NCBI GenBank assembly: GCA_902571135.1
Contig: CACGAU010000004.1
Location: forward strand, 1-64,000
Direction: 5' to 3'
DNA from: an uncultured Pelagibacteraceae bacterium
Lineage (GTDB): Bacteria > Pseudomonadota > Alphaproteobacteria > Pelagibacterales > Pelagibacteraceae
Length of the DNA: 64,000 nucleotides
Shown: piece after piece, positions 8,517 through 17,283 of the stretch
Numbering within the stretch: the first letter of the stretch is position 1
Layout of the letters: each line of letters opens with the position of its first letter
Notes under the pieces: generated by a model
What the model saw: only the letters and a program-made list of their open reading frames with translations
The model's database searches: none
What the model was told of the DNA's origin: nothing
Program-made: the position numbers and the translations under genes

Positions 8517-9465
8517 TATTCTCCTTTACTAAAGAAACAAATATTTTTTCTAATGTTGTTTGTTCTGTTTTTAAATCCTGTAATTTTAAATTTGCATCTT
8601 TTAAATCTTGAAGCAAATTAGTAATACCTGTGCTTTTAGCTCTAACATTATAAGTATAATTTACTGATTTTTTATCTTCACCAATTTCAAGATTATATTT
8701 ACTTAAACTATCTGGTATTTCAGTAATTTCATTTTGAAGGTCTACAGTAAGTTTCTTGTGTCCCATTTTTTTTAACAATTCTTTTGTTTCATCAACCACT
8801 ATAATTTCTCCTTGATTGATTACTCCTACTCTATCTGCAATAGCTTCTGCTTCTTCTATGTAATGTGTTGTTAAAATTATTGTGACACCAGTTTTTCTTA
8901 AACTCTCAACAACTTTCCACATATCCTGCCTTAACTCTACATCAACACCTGCAGTTGGTTCATCTAAAAATAAAATGGTTGGTTCATGAGATAATGCTTT
9001 TGCAATCAAAACTCTTCTTTTCATTCCCCCAGATAATTGTCTAAGCCTTAAATCTTTTTTATCCCATAGACTTAGATCTTTTAAAACTTTCTCAATATGT
9101 TTTGGATCAGGTTTTTTCCCGTACAAACCTCTAGAATATGAAACATTATTAAATACAGTTTCAAATTGCTCTAAAGTTAACTCTTGAGGAACTAATCCAA
9201 TTCTAGATCTTGTTTCTCTATAATCATCAATAATATCAAATTCATCTACTGTAACTTTCCCAGAAGATGGTCTTACTATCCCGCAAATAATACTTATAAG
9301 CGTAGTTTTTCCTGCACCATTTGGTCCTAGCATTGCAAAAATTTCACCTTTTTTTATATTTAGGTTTATTTTTTTTAATGCCTCAAAACCATTGTCGTAC
9401 ACTTTTGACAGGTTATTTATGCTTATTTGATCGTTTGACATGTAGTTAGGCATATATAGAGACAA
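8506..9465 (-). CDS. ABC exporter ATPase (YadG-like)
   Basis: The ATPase has Walker [10 protein letters not shown], signature LSGGMKRR and Walker [11 protein letters not shown], followed by an accessory C-terminal region of about 90 residues. It is the partner of the ABC-2 permease encoded next, with an 11-base overlap. The annotated start at 9465 ([12 protein letters not shown]) has in-frame alternatives; Met-9 at 9441 gives the more usual N-terminus directly before the [10 protein letters not shown] strand. It is divergent from the thioredoxin-like gene with a 45-base gap. Confidence 0.93.
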   Translation of the reverse strand: MSLYMPNYMSNDQISINNLSKVYDNGFEALKKINLNIKKGEIFAMLGPNGAGKTTLISIICGIVRPSSGKVTVDEFDIIDDYRETRSRIGLVPQELTLEQFETVFNNVSYSRGLYGKKPDPKHIEKVLKDLSLWDKKDLRLRQLSGGMKRRVLIAKALSHEPTILFLDEPTAGVDVELRQDMWKVVESLRKTGVTIILTTHYIEEAEAIADRVGVINQGEIIVVDETKELLKKMGHKKLTVDLQNEITEIPDSLSKYNLEIGEDKKSVNYTYNVRAKSTGITNLLQDLKDANLKLQDLKTEQTTLEKIFVSLVKENNEV

Positions 9466-9510
9466 TTTATAGTATTACAATAAATTAAAATTTACCTTAA
9501 TTTTTAGTTA

Positions 9511-9879
9511 ATGAAAAAATTTTTAGTATTTATCTGTTTTGTATTATCATTTAGTACCAAAGCAATTGGAAAAGAAACCACTTATAGTAAAGAGTTATTT
9601 GATAAAGCTATATTAGAAGGAAAAGTTGTGGTGATTAGTTCTTGGATTAAATATTGCACTTCTTGTGCAAGCCAAATGAAAGTTCTTGAAAAAGCAAAAA
9701 ATGATTTTGATAATATGGAGTACTTTGCTTTTGATGTAACAAATAAAGAAATTGCTCAATTTTTTAACGTTCAATATCAAACAACACTTTTAATTTTTAA
9801 AGATAATAAAGAAGTTTACAGAAGCATTGGTGAGACCACTAAAGAACTTATTTATGATGCTTTAAAATCCTCAATCTAA
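9511..9879 (+). CDS. Periplasmic thioredoxin-like protein
   Basis: The 122-residue protein has a cleavable signal peptide (about residues 1-20) and one thioredoxin-fold domain with a CTSC redox motif near residue 50, in the context SSWIKYCTSCASQM. The later cis-Pro loop is replaced by YQTTLLIF, where the usual Pro is Thr, so redox behaviour may be altered. The CxxC placement and length resemble the C-terminal domain of DsbD or a small DsbE/TlpA-like thiol protein. It overlaps the convergent thiV gene by 32 bases. A role in periplasmic thiol chemistry is inferred. Confidence 0.75.
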   Translation: MKKFLVFICFVLSFSTKAIGKETTYSKELFDKAILEGKVVVISSWIKYCTSCASQMKVLEKAKNDFDNMEYFAFDVTNKEIAQFFNVQYQTTLLIFKDNKEVYRSIGETTKELIYDALKSSI

Positions 9880-11311
9880 ATTTAATTTTTAAAATTATTG
9901 CAGGCAAGAAAGTTGCAATCAAAAAAGATAAAAATAATAAAGATTGAGCTATAAATGGTGAAAATAGGTCTTTAGACAAAAATACTCCCACTAATAGACT
10001 TTTAGAAAAATCTGGAAATGGAAACATTAAAAATCCAGCAACTAAACCAATTATAATTGAAACATAAGCGGTTTTTTCATCCACTTTATTATAGAAGCTA
10101 TAAAAAACAGTCACTACAAACGCACAACAAAATAAATCTGCAAGTAAAAATAAATATAAAATATCAAATCCTTTTGAAGCAACACCAAATGCAATTATGG
10201 ATAAAATTAAAATGAAATATTTAGATATTTTTAAGTAATCAGTTTTTTTATCTAAATTAAAAGTTGCTTTGCCATCAACTACAAATAAACTAGAAATAGC
10301 ATTAACCAAAGTATCAACAGTAGAAATTGTTAATGCAAGACCAAGTATAATGATTAATAAAGATAAAATTTCTGTTTGATCTTTTAATAATAAACTAAAA
10401 AATCCTAAATCAGGTCTAATAGATGGATCCATTGAAAATGAAACCATTCCAATAAAACCCATTAAGAAAACAATTGGAACAATAATAAAGAAAGAAATTA
10501 TCAAACCACTTTTTAATGTTTGATAATCTTTTGCCGCATATACTCTTTGCCAATTTCCTTGATGAAATAAATTAGTTGCTGCAACTGCTATAAAGAAAGT
10601 TAATCCAGCGGTATATCCTGGAACATAATTTGAACTTATTAGTTGAGGGTTTTTCTCATTAATTAAAGAAAAAGAAAAATTATCTCCTGTAGATGAACTA
10701 ATAATTGAAATCAAAATAAATAATAAAACACCAATTACAATCATTTGAATATTATCAGTAAATATTGAGGCTCTTAATCCTCCATAAAGTGTATAGCTTA
10801 AGGTAGCTGCCAAGACTATTAATGCTGTAATCCATAATTCTGTTCCTGATATATAATTAATTAATACAGCAACTGCCGTTACTTCTGCGCAAAGAAAAAT
10901 GAACATGTAAAAGATTGTCATTAACAAAATTAGCTTAAAAAGACTTTTGCCAAATTTCTTTCTCATAAACTCAACTAAAGAAGATCCTTTTGGAAACTCA
11001 TTTCTAATTTTTTTTCCAAAATAAATTAAGAAAATCATTGGAAAAGCTGTGCCTAATGCATAACCGATAACAGCACCTACTCCACCCCATGTTGCGGCAG
11101 CAACTGGACCAAATAATATCCAAGCACCTAAAGCTGATGCTACAAGACTTGTTGTAAGCGAAAATAAACCGATGTTTCTATTTGCAGTTAAATAATTATT
11201 TATACCCTTATATTTTTTAGAATGAAAAATTCCTAAAAAAGCAAATATTAAACTAATTGCGATAACTAATATTAATGATGTTGATTGACTTAAAAAATAT
11301 GTTTTATCCAT
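9848..11311 (-). CDS. thiV: Sodium:solute symporter (SSS family), TPP-riboswitch controlled; likely HMP/thiamine-precursor transporter
   Basis: The 487-residue protein has about 13 membrane helices and SSS-family blocks: an N-terminal region with GAWILFGPVAAATWGG, a middle Y-x-L-Y-G-G-L-R-A-S-I-F-T-D segment, and NLFHQGNWQRVYAAKD. It is preceded by a clear TPP riboswitch whose last strand supplies the Shine-Dalgarno box. SSS transporters with this leader in SAR11 are known as ThiV and are proposed to import the thiamine precursor HMP. Substrate assignment therefore rests on the riboswitch and family, not on residues seen here. It overlaps the convergent thioredoxin-like gene by 32 bases. Confidence 0.88.
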   Translation of the reverse strand: MDKTYFLSQSTSLILVIAISLIFAFLGIFHSKKYKGINNYLTANRNIGLFSLTTSLVASALGAWILFGPVAAATWGGVGAVIGYALGTAFPMIFLIYFGKKIRNEFPKGSSLVEFMRKKFGKSLFKLILLMTIFYMFIFLCAEVTAVAVLINYISGTELWITALIVLAATLSYTLYGGLRASIFTDNIQMIVIGVLLFILISIISSSTGDNFSFSLINEKNPQLISSNYVPGYTAGLTFFIAVAATNLFHQGNWQRVYAAKDYQTLKSGLIISFFIIVPIVFLMGFIGMVSFSMDPSIRPDLGFFSLLLKDQTEILSLLIIILGLALTISTVDTLVNAISSLFVVDGKATFNLDKKTDYLKISKYFILILSIIAFGVASKGFDILYLFLLADLFCCAFVVTVFYSFYNKVDEKTAYVSIIIGLVAGFLMFPFPDFSKSLLVGVFLSKDLFSPFIAQSLLFLSFLIATFLPAIILKIKFRLRILKHHK

Positions 11312-11313
11312 TT

Positions 11314-11386
11314 TATCCCTTTCTGAATTACCGGACAGGTTCTTAGGGTATGATCTCAGTCTGTTAAGACACCCCTTTAAGTAATC
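11314..11386 (-). ncRNA. TPP (thiamine pyrophosphate) riboswitch / THI element
   Basis: On the minus strand the leader carries the conserved THI blocks in order: GGGGTG, CTGAGA, ACCC, GAACCTG, then CCGGTAAT and a final AAAGGGA. A small P3-like hairpin (GTCT...AGAC) sits between GGGGTG and CTGAGA. The last conserved strand AAAGGGA lies only 4 bases before the ATG of the SSS transporter, so it doubles as the Shine-Dalgarno sequence. Ligand binding should block translation directly. An AT-rich TATAATAT upstream could be the promoter -10. Confidence 0.95.
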
Positions 11387-11437
11387 TTTATATTATATTA
11401 ATCGATATAGCTAGCGATTTAAAATTTATTTCTTAAA

Positions 11438-11731
11438 TTATTTTTGATTCTTATGATTCATTATTTCAATCATGCATTGAGTAGCGTACTCTCTCCACTC
11501 AGATGATGATTTGTTCTTTAAACTATTTAGATGATTTCTGTTACTTTGAATATCATCTTTATGCTTAATATAATCAGCTCCATTTAGGTTTTTCTCCATT
11601 TCAGATAAATTAGTTTCCATTGCCTTTATCCATTCGTTTCCAAGCTCAACACATTTTTGATCATCTTTTTCATCACAAATTTGTTTAAAAAAATTAAAGA
11701 TAACATCATCAGTATTAACTGAAGTATTCAT
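11438..11731 (-). CDS. Hypothetical protein, 97 aa
   Basis: This small acidic-to-neutral, mostly helical protein has no signal peptide or membrane segment. It contains three cysteines (CDEKDDQKC near residues 19-27 and one near 88) and a Q/N/S-rich middle. It lies 3 bases after the stop of the pentapeptide-repeat gene, so the two are probably co-transcribed. I do not recognise a family. Confidence 0.5.
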   Translation of the reverse strand: MNTSVNTDDVIFNFFKQICDEKDDQKCVELGNEWIKAMETNLSEMEKNLNGADYIKHKDDIQSNRNHLNSLKNKSSSEWREYATQCMIEIMNHKNQK

Positions 11732-11734
11732 TAA

Positions 11735-12244
11735 TTATTGTTTACAGATGCCAATAGATTCTGGACCACAAGTTTGACCATTGGTCCACGTTGCTCCAGT
11801 TAAATTAGCTCCATCAAAATTAGCATTGGTGATGTTAGAAGAGGTAAAGTTAGCCTCCATTAAATTAGAGTTTTGAAAATTTGCTTCGATTAAGGTTGCT
11901 CCCATAAAATCAACTCTAGTTAAGTTAGCGCCAGTAAAATTTGTTTTTTCAAAATTTGCGCCAATAGAAACAGATTCATAAAGGTTGGCTCTAACAAAGG
12001 TAGACTCTGGAAAAGTTCCAAATGATAGATTTGAAGTCATCATTATACTTTTATCAAAGTTTACTTGAATAAAACTTGCAAAAGAAAGATTTGAATTTGG
12101 AAGATAACTTCCTTGTAAATCTTGTGAGTCCGAAAATCTACAATTAGAATAATCAACACCTTCTGTTAAAGGATCGTCACATGCAGCATTTGAATTTGTG
12201 AAAAATAATAAACTAAATAAAGCAAGTAGGATTATTTTTTTCAT
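11735..12244 (-). CDS. Secreted pentapeptide-repeat protein
   Basis: After a signal peptide (MKKIILLALFSLLFFTNSNA), the mature protein has a CDDPLTEGVDYSNC motif and then tandem A(N/D)Lxx pentapeptide repeats (for example ANFEKTNFTGANLTRVDF, partly quoted), which fold as a right-handed quadrilateral beta helix. The ORF track starts at a TTG-side codon five residues upstream; I prefer the ATG at 12244 because it starts the signal peptide. It ends with a Cys-containing tail (TCGPESIGICKQ). It is likely a periplasmic structural or binding protein; function unknown. Confidence 0.8.
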   Translation of the reverse strand: MKKIILLALFSLLFFTNSNAACDDPLTEGVDYSNCRFSDSQDLQGSYLPNSNLSFASFIQVNFDKSIMMTSNLSFGTFPESTFVRANLYESVSIGANFEKTNFTGANLTRVDFMGATLIEANFQNSNLMEANFTSSNITNANFDGANLTGATWTNGQTCGPESIGICKQ

Positions 12245-12347
12245 AAGCAAAGTTAGCAAAAAAAATATGTCAAAACAATGAAGGTTTAAAATTTAATATT
12301 AATTTAACAATGTAATTTATTGATATTTGCAGTATAAAAATCAACTA

Positions 12348-13412
12348 ATGAAAGAATATAACATTGCTTCAATAGCTGGTGACGGGATTGGTAAAGAGGT
12401 ATTGCCTGAAGGCTTAAAAGTTTTAAAAGACGCTGCTTTAAAACATCAATTTAAAATAAATTTTACAGAGTATGATTTTGCTTCCTGTGATTATTACGAA
12501 AAACATGGAAAAATGCTTCCTGATGATTGGAAAGAAAAATTAGAAAAACATGATGCTATATTTTTTGGAGCAGTCGGTATGCCAGATAAAGTACCGGATC
12601 ATATTTCTTTATGTGGTTCCTTACTTCAGTTTAGAAGAGAATTTGATCAATACATAAATCTTAGACCTGTAAAACTTTTCCCAGGTATCAATCCTCCTCT
12701 AGCTAATAAAAAACCCGGTGATATCGATATGTTGATTGTTAGAGAAAATACAGAGGGAGAATATTCTACTGTAGGCGGAAGAATGTATAAAAATACCGAT
12801 AGAGAAATTGCAATTCAAGAAACTATCATGTCTGCCCATGGAATAGACAGAGTTCAAAAATTTGCCTTTGAATTAGCCAAACAACGAAAAAGAAAAAAAC
12901 TAACTAATGCAACAAAATCAAATGGAATTTCAATTACTATGCCTTTTTGGGATGAACGTTTTAATGAAATGAAAAAAAATTATCCTGAAATTGAAACAGA
13001 TCAATTTCATATTGATATTTTAGTTGCTAGATTTGTACTCAATCCAGAATGGTTTGATGTTGTGGTAGCATCGAATTTATTTGGAGATATTCTTTCAGAT
13101 TTAGGACCTGCTTGCACAGGAACAATTGGAATTGCTCCCTCTGGAAATATTAACCCAGAAAATAAATTTCCATCTTTGTTTGAGCCAGTTCACGGTTCTG
13201 CTCCTGATATTGCAGGTAAAGGAATTGCAAATCCTGTAGGGCAAATTTGGTCTGGAGCAATGATGTTAGATTATTTAGGAGAAAAGGAGGCATCTAATTC
13301 AATAGTTGAAGCAATTGAAAAATCATTAAGTGATAAAAGTAACAGAACTAAAGATTTGGGAGGTGATGCTGATACTATTAAATCTTCTAATTCGATTTTA
13401 GATAATCTTTAA
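12348..13412 (+). CDS. Isocitrate/isopropylmalate-dehydrogenase family: D-malate/tartrate dehydrogenase
   Basis: The protein starts MKEYNIASIAGDGIGKEV, the nucleotide-binding start of the beta-decarboxylating dehydrogenase family. It carries LRPVKLFPG, the E-N-T-E-G-E-Y loop, the NLFGDILSDLG metal/substrate motif and EPVHGSAPDIAGKG. The E-G-E-Y-S-x-V-G-G-R-M-Y wording and GAVGMP-DKVPDHISLCGSLL block fit tartrate dehydrogenase/D-malate dehydrogenase (TtuC/DmlA) better than LeuB. The upstream TTG at 12327 used by the ORF track is less likely than the ATG at 12348. It ends with a 4-base convergent overlap with the next gene. Confidence 0.85.
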   Translation: MKEYNIASIAGDGIGKEVLPEGLKVLKDAALKHQFKINFTEYDFASCDYYEKHGKMLPDDWKEKLEKHDAIFFGAVGMPDKVPDHISLCGSLLQFRREFDQYINLRPVKLFPGINPPLANKKPGDIDMLIVRENTEGEYSTVGGRMYKNTDREIAIQETIMSAHGIDRVQKFAFELAKQRKRKKLTNATKSNGISITMPFWDERFNEMKKNYPEIETDQFHIDILVARFVLNPEWFDVVVASNLFGDILSDLGPACTGTIGIAPSGNINPENKFPSLFEPVHGSAPDIAGKGIANPVGQIWSGAMMLDYLGEKEASNSIVEAIEKSLSDKSNRTKDLGGDADTIKSSNSILDNL

Positions 13413-14446
13413 ATTTTAATTTTCTTTCCAGTTTTTGCACTTTTAGTTATAGCAGCAAAAATTTTAAGAGAGATTAAACCATCGTTTCCATTTACTTTTG
13501 GTTTTGCTTTTTTTGCGACAACATCAGCAAAATGATCAATTTGATTTACTAATGTATTATCATCTTTTTTATTTTTATCTTCATTAACAAAAATTTTATT
13601 CCACCAACTTCTTTCTTTTTTATAAAACCAATATTTAAGATTGGGAAACTGCAAAGAACCTTTGGTGCCTCCAATCATGTAAGCAGATTGATTGGTAATT
13701 GGGTATGCAGGATTTTCTCCAGCAGTTAATTCATAACTCCACGGTGCAACAATTGTATCTGACAAATTTAGTGTGCAAAGCGCTCCTGAATTAAAAATCA
13801 AGCTAATTGTAGCAGTATCCTCCACTTGGAATTTTCTAGTTTTATTTGTTGTAAATGCTTGCACATATTTTATTGAACCCAATAAATAACAAATCATATC
13901 AATGTCATGTACCAAATTAATACCTAAAGGCCCTCCACCTTTCCTAACCCTCCATTTTTCATTGTAATAAGCTTTGTGTTTGTATAACCAACACAAAACA
14001 TTTGCGGAAACGATGTTGCCCAATTTACCTTTATTAATAATGTCTTTTACTTTAGAGACTATAGAATTGTGCCGACGATGATATCCAATCAATAATGGTG
14101 TTCTATTCTTATTAGCACTACTTATAATTTTTTTTGCAGATTGAATGTTATCTGAAATAGGTTTTTCTAAAAGAACAGGTATTTTTTTTTTTAAAAAACT
14201 TACTGTATGTTTTTCATGCAATTGATTGGGAGTAGCAACTATTACAGCATCTAGTTTTTTTGAATTTAAAAGCTCTGATACATTAGAATATAGTGGGATT
14301 TTATATTTTTTTGATAAATTTTTAGCGTTATTACTAATATCTACTATTGAATGAAGATTTGCTTTCTTTGATTTTTTAATGGCTTTAATATGTTGCAAAC
14401 CCATTAATCCTGTTCCAACTATAGAGATATTAATTTTTTTACTCAT
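13409..14446 (-). CDS. Gfo/Idh/MocA-family oxidoreductase
   Basis: The 345-residue NAD(P)-dependent dehydrogenase has an N-terminal Rossmann motif (IVGTGLMGLQH), the conserved EKP motif (VLLEKPISDN) and the C-terminal sugar-binding domain with GGGPLGINLVHDIDMICYLLG, which includes the catalytic H-D-x-D element. The substrate is probably a sugar or cyclitol. It is the last gene of a minus-strand sugar operon behind an aldose 1-epimerase and a sugar dehydrogenase, which suggests oxidation of an aldose or a downstream keto intermediate. Confidence 0.88.
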   Translation of the reverse strand: MSKKINISIVGTGLMGLQHIKAIKKSKKANLHSIVDISNNAKNLSKKYKIPLYSNVSELLNSKKLDAVIVATPNQLHEKHTVSFLKKKIPVLLEKPISDNIQSAKKIISSANKNRTPLLIGYHRRHNSIVSKVKDIINKGKLGNIVSANVLCWLYKHKAYYNEKWRVRKGGGPLGINLVHDIDMICYLLGSIKYVQAFTTNKTRKFQVEDTATISLIFNSGALCTLNLSDTIVAPWSYELTAGENPAYPITNQSAYMIGGTKGSLQFPNLKYWFYKKERSWWNKIFVNEDKNKKDDNTLVNQIDHFADVVAKKAKPKVNGNDGLISLKIFAAITKSAKTGKKIKI

Positions 14447-14449
14447 AAA

Positions 14450-15418
14450 TTAATTAATTTTAATTTTTGTAAAGCATGTATACCTTTTATTAGGTTTAAT
14501 TAAAGTACTAGGAAAATTTTTTTTATTAGGAGCATCAGGAAAATATTGTGTTTCTAAACAAATACCTTGATAGGGAAATAATTTTTTTTTGTAATTAAGA
14601 TTTTGTGCTGAATAAAGTTGAACACCAGGTAAATTTGAAAAAAAATCAACTTGAATATTAGTATTATTATTTTTTAAAGTTCCAACATAATTTCTAATAT
14701 TTTTCTTTATAACAAAAGTGTTATCAAAACCTTTAAATTTAATATTAAGCTTTTTATTTTTAAAATAATCTAATTTTTTTCTAATGTTTTCAAAATTCGA
14801 AAAGTCGTAAATAGATTTTTTTGCATTTTTAAATCTACCAGTTGGAATTAAATTTTTATTTATTTGAAGATATTTATATGAGTTTAATTTTAACTCATGA
14901 CTATAAATCATATTTTTTTTATTTTTTTCTAAGTTCCAATAACTATGATTGGTTAAATTAACATGAGTGCTTTTATTGGATTTGTATTCATATTTTATAA
15001 TTAGATATTTATTTATTAATTCATAAGTACAATTGACAAGAAGATCTCCCGGAAAGCCTTGATCGTTATTTGCTGAATGAAGTTGATATACTATTTTATC
15101 TTTTTTTTGATTTATTTTTTTCCATGGGAGAATTGAGAAACCAACTTTACCACCATGCAGTATATTTTTTCCCTCATTTGCATTTAAATTAAATTTTTTA
15201 TTACCTATCTTAAATTTTGCATTGGAAATTCTACCTGCATATCTTCCGCAAGTAGATCCAACACTTGGATGTTTGTACTGATAATTTTGTTTTGATTCTA
15301 AATTTAAAATTAAATTTATTTTCTTTTTCTTGTGATAAACTTCAAAAAGACTAGCGCCGTAATTAAGAGTTTGAACTCTTAGAAATTTATTTTGAATTGT
15401 AGAACTCTCAACTTTCAC
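14450..15418 (-). CDS. galM: Aldose 1-epimerase (mutarotase)
   Basis: The 322-residue protein has the GalM pattern: NYGASLFEV, STCGRYAGRISNAKF, NANEGKNILHGGKVGF with the catalytic-region His, VNLTNHSYWNL with the second His, and the late QGICLETQYFPDAPN block containing the catalytic Glu. Aldose 1-epimerases interconvert alpha and beta anomers of sugars such as glucose, galactose or xylose. Here it sits between a MocA-type oxidoreductase and a xylose-dehydrogenase-like SDR, where mutarotation would supply the right anomer for oxidation at C1. Confidence 0.92.
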   Translation of the reverse strand: MKVESSTIQNKFLRVQTLNYGASLFEVYHKKKKINLILNLESKQNYQYKHPSVGSTCGRYAGRISNAKFKIGNKKFNLNANEGKNILHGGKVGFSILPWKKINQKKDKIVYQLHSANNDQGFPGDLLVNCTYELINKYLIIKYEYKSNKSTHVNLTNHSYWNLEKNKKNMIYSHELKLNSYKYLQINKNLIPTGRFKNAKKSIYDFSNFENIRKKLDYFKNKKLNIKFKGFDNTFVIKKNIRNYVGTLKNNNTNIQVDFFSNLPGVQLYSAQNLNYKKKLFPYQGICLETQYFPDAPNKKNFPSTLIKPNKRYTCFTKIKIN

Positions 15419-15423
15419 CTAGA

Positions 15424-16185
15424 TCAAGTTATACCACCATCAACAATAAAGCTTTGTTTTGTGCATCCAGATGATTGATCTGATGCTAAAAACATAACCA
15501 TTTGAGCAACATCATTAGGTTTTAATTGTCTTTTTAAAGCCTGACTATCTAAAATAAGTTTTTTGTACTTTGGTGTTAACCAATATTTTATTTGTCTTTC
15601 AGTAGCTATAGATCCAGGGACTACTGAATTGGTTCTGATATTATATTTCCCATACTCTTGTGCAAAAGATCTAGTTAAACCGACTACTGCAGATTTTGCA
15701 GTTTCATAAACAACTTTATCACCTTCACCTAGCATCCATGAAACCGAACTTAAATTTACAATCGAACCAGCTTTCATTTTTTTCATAGATTTAACGACAG
15801 CTTTAGCTGCAAAAAAATAATGTTTTAAGTTGATTGCCATTCTATTTTCCCAATATTTTTCATCCACCTGATCTGTTGTATGTCTGTCATCATTGGCAGC
15901 GTTATTAATTAAAGCGTGTATTGGACCTTTTTTTGCAACAATATTTTTAATTGTTTTTTCTAATTTATTGATGTCTAACAAATTACATTCAATGAATGTT
16001 GGAGTTCTAAATTTATTTTTTTTAATTTTATTTAAAAGTTTTTTTGTTTCTTTTAGATCAATATCTACAAAATAAACCTCACTTCCTTGTTCACAAAAAT
16101 GTTCAACGATCGAACCACCTATGCCTGAACCACCACCAGTTATAAATACTCTTTTATTTTTTAAATCAGAATATTTAACTTTCAT
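15424..16185 (-). CDS. SDR-family sugar 1-dehydrogenase (D-xylose dehydrogenase-like)
   Basis: The 253-residue form starting at 16185 (MKVKYSDLKNKR) is chosen because a GAGGAGAG Shine-Dalgarno box precedes it; the ORF-track start 10 residues upstream lies inside the previous gene. It has the SDR glycine motif TGGGSGIG, the NNAANDDRH block, Ser in SSVSW and the YETAK active site. NNAxNDDRH plus SxSW and YETAK recall Caulobacter D-xylose 1-dehydrogenase, so oxidation of an aldose to its lactone is likely. A close paralogue lies at 26269-27030. It is 1 base downstream of the MalK-type ATPase gene. Confidence 0.85.
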   Translation of the reverse strand: MKVKYSDLKNKRVFITGGGSGIGGSIVEHFCEQGSEVYFVDIDLKETKKLLNKIKKNKFRTPTFIECNLLDINKLEKTIKNIVAKKGPIHALINNAANDDRHTTDQVDEKYWENRMAINLKHYFFAAKAVVKSMKKMKAGSIVNLSSVSWMLGEGDKVVYETAKSAVVGLTRSFAQEYGKYNIRTNSVVPGSIATERQIKYWLTPKYKKLILDSQALKRQLKPNDVAQMVMFLASDQSSGCTKQSFIVDGGIT

Positions 16186-16186
16186 C

Positions 16187-17281
16187 TTATATTCTCTCCT
16201 CAGTTTGAGCATCAAATAATGATGTTTGAGTTAAATCAAAATATAATTTTGTTTCTTTTGCTAATTCAATTTTGATTGTTGAAGGAAATTTAGCTAGAAT
16301 TTCTTGATTAGCATAATCAAAGGTCATTATTTGCTCATGACCGATGTACTCACTTAAATCCGCTCTTAAAGTCACTTCAAAATCACTTTCATTAGATTTT
16401 TTAAAGTAAATATGTTCTGGTCTTATGCCAAAAAAGACTTCTTTATTACTTAAATTAGATTTATCTTTAAATTCATATCCTTTTACTGGAATTTCAAAAT
16501 TAGAACCATTTGCTGTAAAAGATATTTCGCCCGAGCTTTCTTTTAAACTTCCCTTAATCAAATTCATAGATGGTGATCCAATAAAATCAGCTACAAAAGT
16601 GTTACTTGGTTTGTTGTAAATGTTTTCAGGAGTATCATTTTGCTGAATAACACCATGATTCATAATTGCAATTCTTGTTCCTAAACTCATAGCTTCAGTT
16701 TGATCGTGAGTTACATATACAACTGTTGTTTTTAATTGTTGGTGAAGTTTTTTAATTTCTCTTCTCATCTCAACTCTTAATTTTGCATCTAAATTAGACA
16801 AAGGTTCATCAAATAAAAATATTCTTGGCTCTCTTACTAATGCTCTTCCTATAGCAACCCTTTGTCTTTGTCCTCCAGACAATTGAGATGGTTTTCTTTC
16901 TAACAATTGATCAACTTGTAAAAATTTAGATACCTTCTCTAGCTGTTGTTCAATTTTTTCTTTTGAAGTCTTTGCTTGTTTCAGACCAAAAATCATATTC
17001 TCTCTTACATTCATTGAAGGATATAAAGCGTATGATTGGAAGACCATTGCGATATTTCTGTCTTTTGGCTCTACTTTACTGACATTATAATCATCAATAA
17101 AAACGTTACCTTCGTTGATTGTCTCTAAACCTGCAATAATGTTAAGTAATGTAGATTTTCCACATCCTGAAGGACCTAATAAAACTAAAAAATTTCCCTC
17201 ATCTATCTCTAAATTAATTTTTCTTAATACTTCTGTAGACCCAAAATTTTTTGATAGATCCTCAATTTTTAATGTTTTCAT
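16187..17281 (-). CDS. Sugar ABC importer ATPase (MalK/UgpC/GtsD-type)
   Basis: The 364-residue ATPase has Walker A GPSGCGKST, the Q-loop FQSYALYP, signature LSGGQRQR, Walker B IFLFDEPLS and H-loop YVTHDQ. A C-terminal MalK-like TOBE/regulatory domain follows (FFGIRPEHI). It energises the MalFG-type permeases encoded directly upstream (2-base gap). Together with the family-1 binding protein this forms a complete CUT1 sugar importer. Confidence 0.95.
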   Translation of the reverse strand: MKTLKIEDLSKNFGSTEVLRKINLEIDEGNFLVLLGPSGCGKSTLLNIIAGLETINEGNVFIDDYNVSKVEPKDRNIAMVFQSYALYPSMNVRENMIFGLKQAKTSKEKIEQQLEKVSKFLQVDQLLERKPSQLSGGQRQRVAIGRALVREPRIFLFDEPLSNLDAKLRVEMRREIKKLHQQLKTTVVYVTHDQTEAMSLGTRIAIMNHGVIQQNDTPENIYNKPSNTFVADFIGSPSMNLIKGSLKESSGEISFTANGSNFEIPVKGYEFKDKSNLSNKEVFFGIRPEHIYFKKSNESDFEVTLRADLSEYIGHEQIMTFDYANQEILAKFPSTIKIELAKETKLYFDLTQTSLFDAQTEERI

Positions 17282-17283
17282 TG

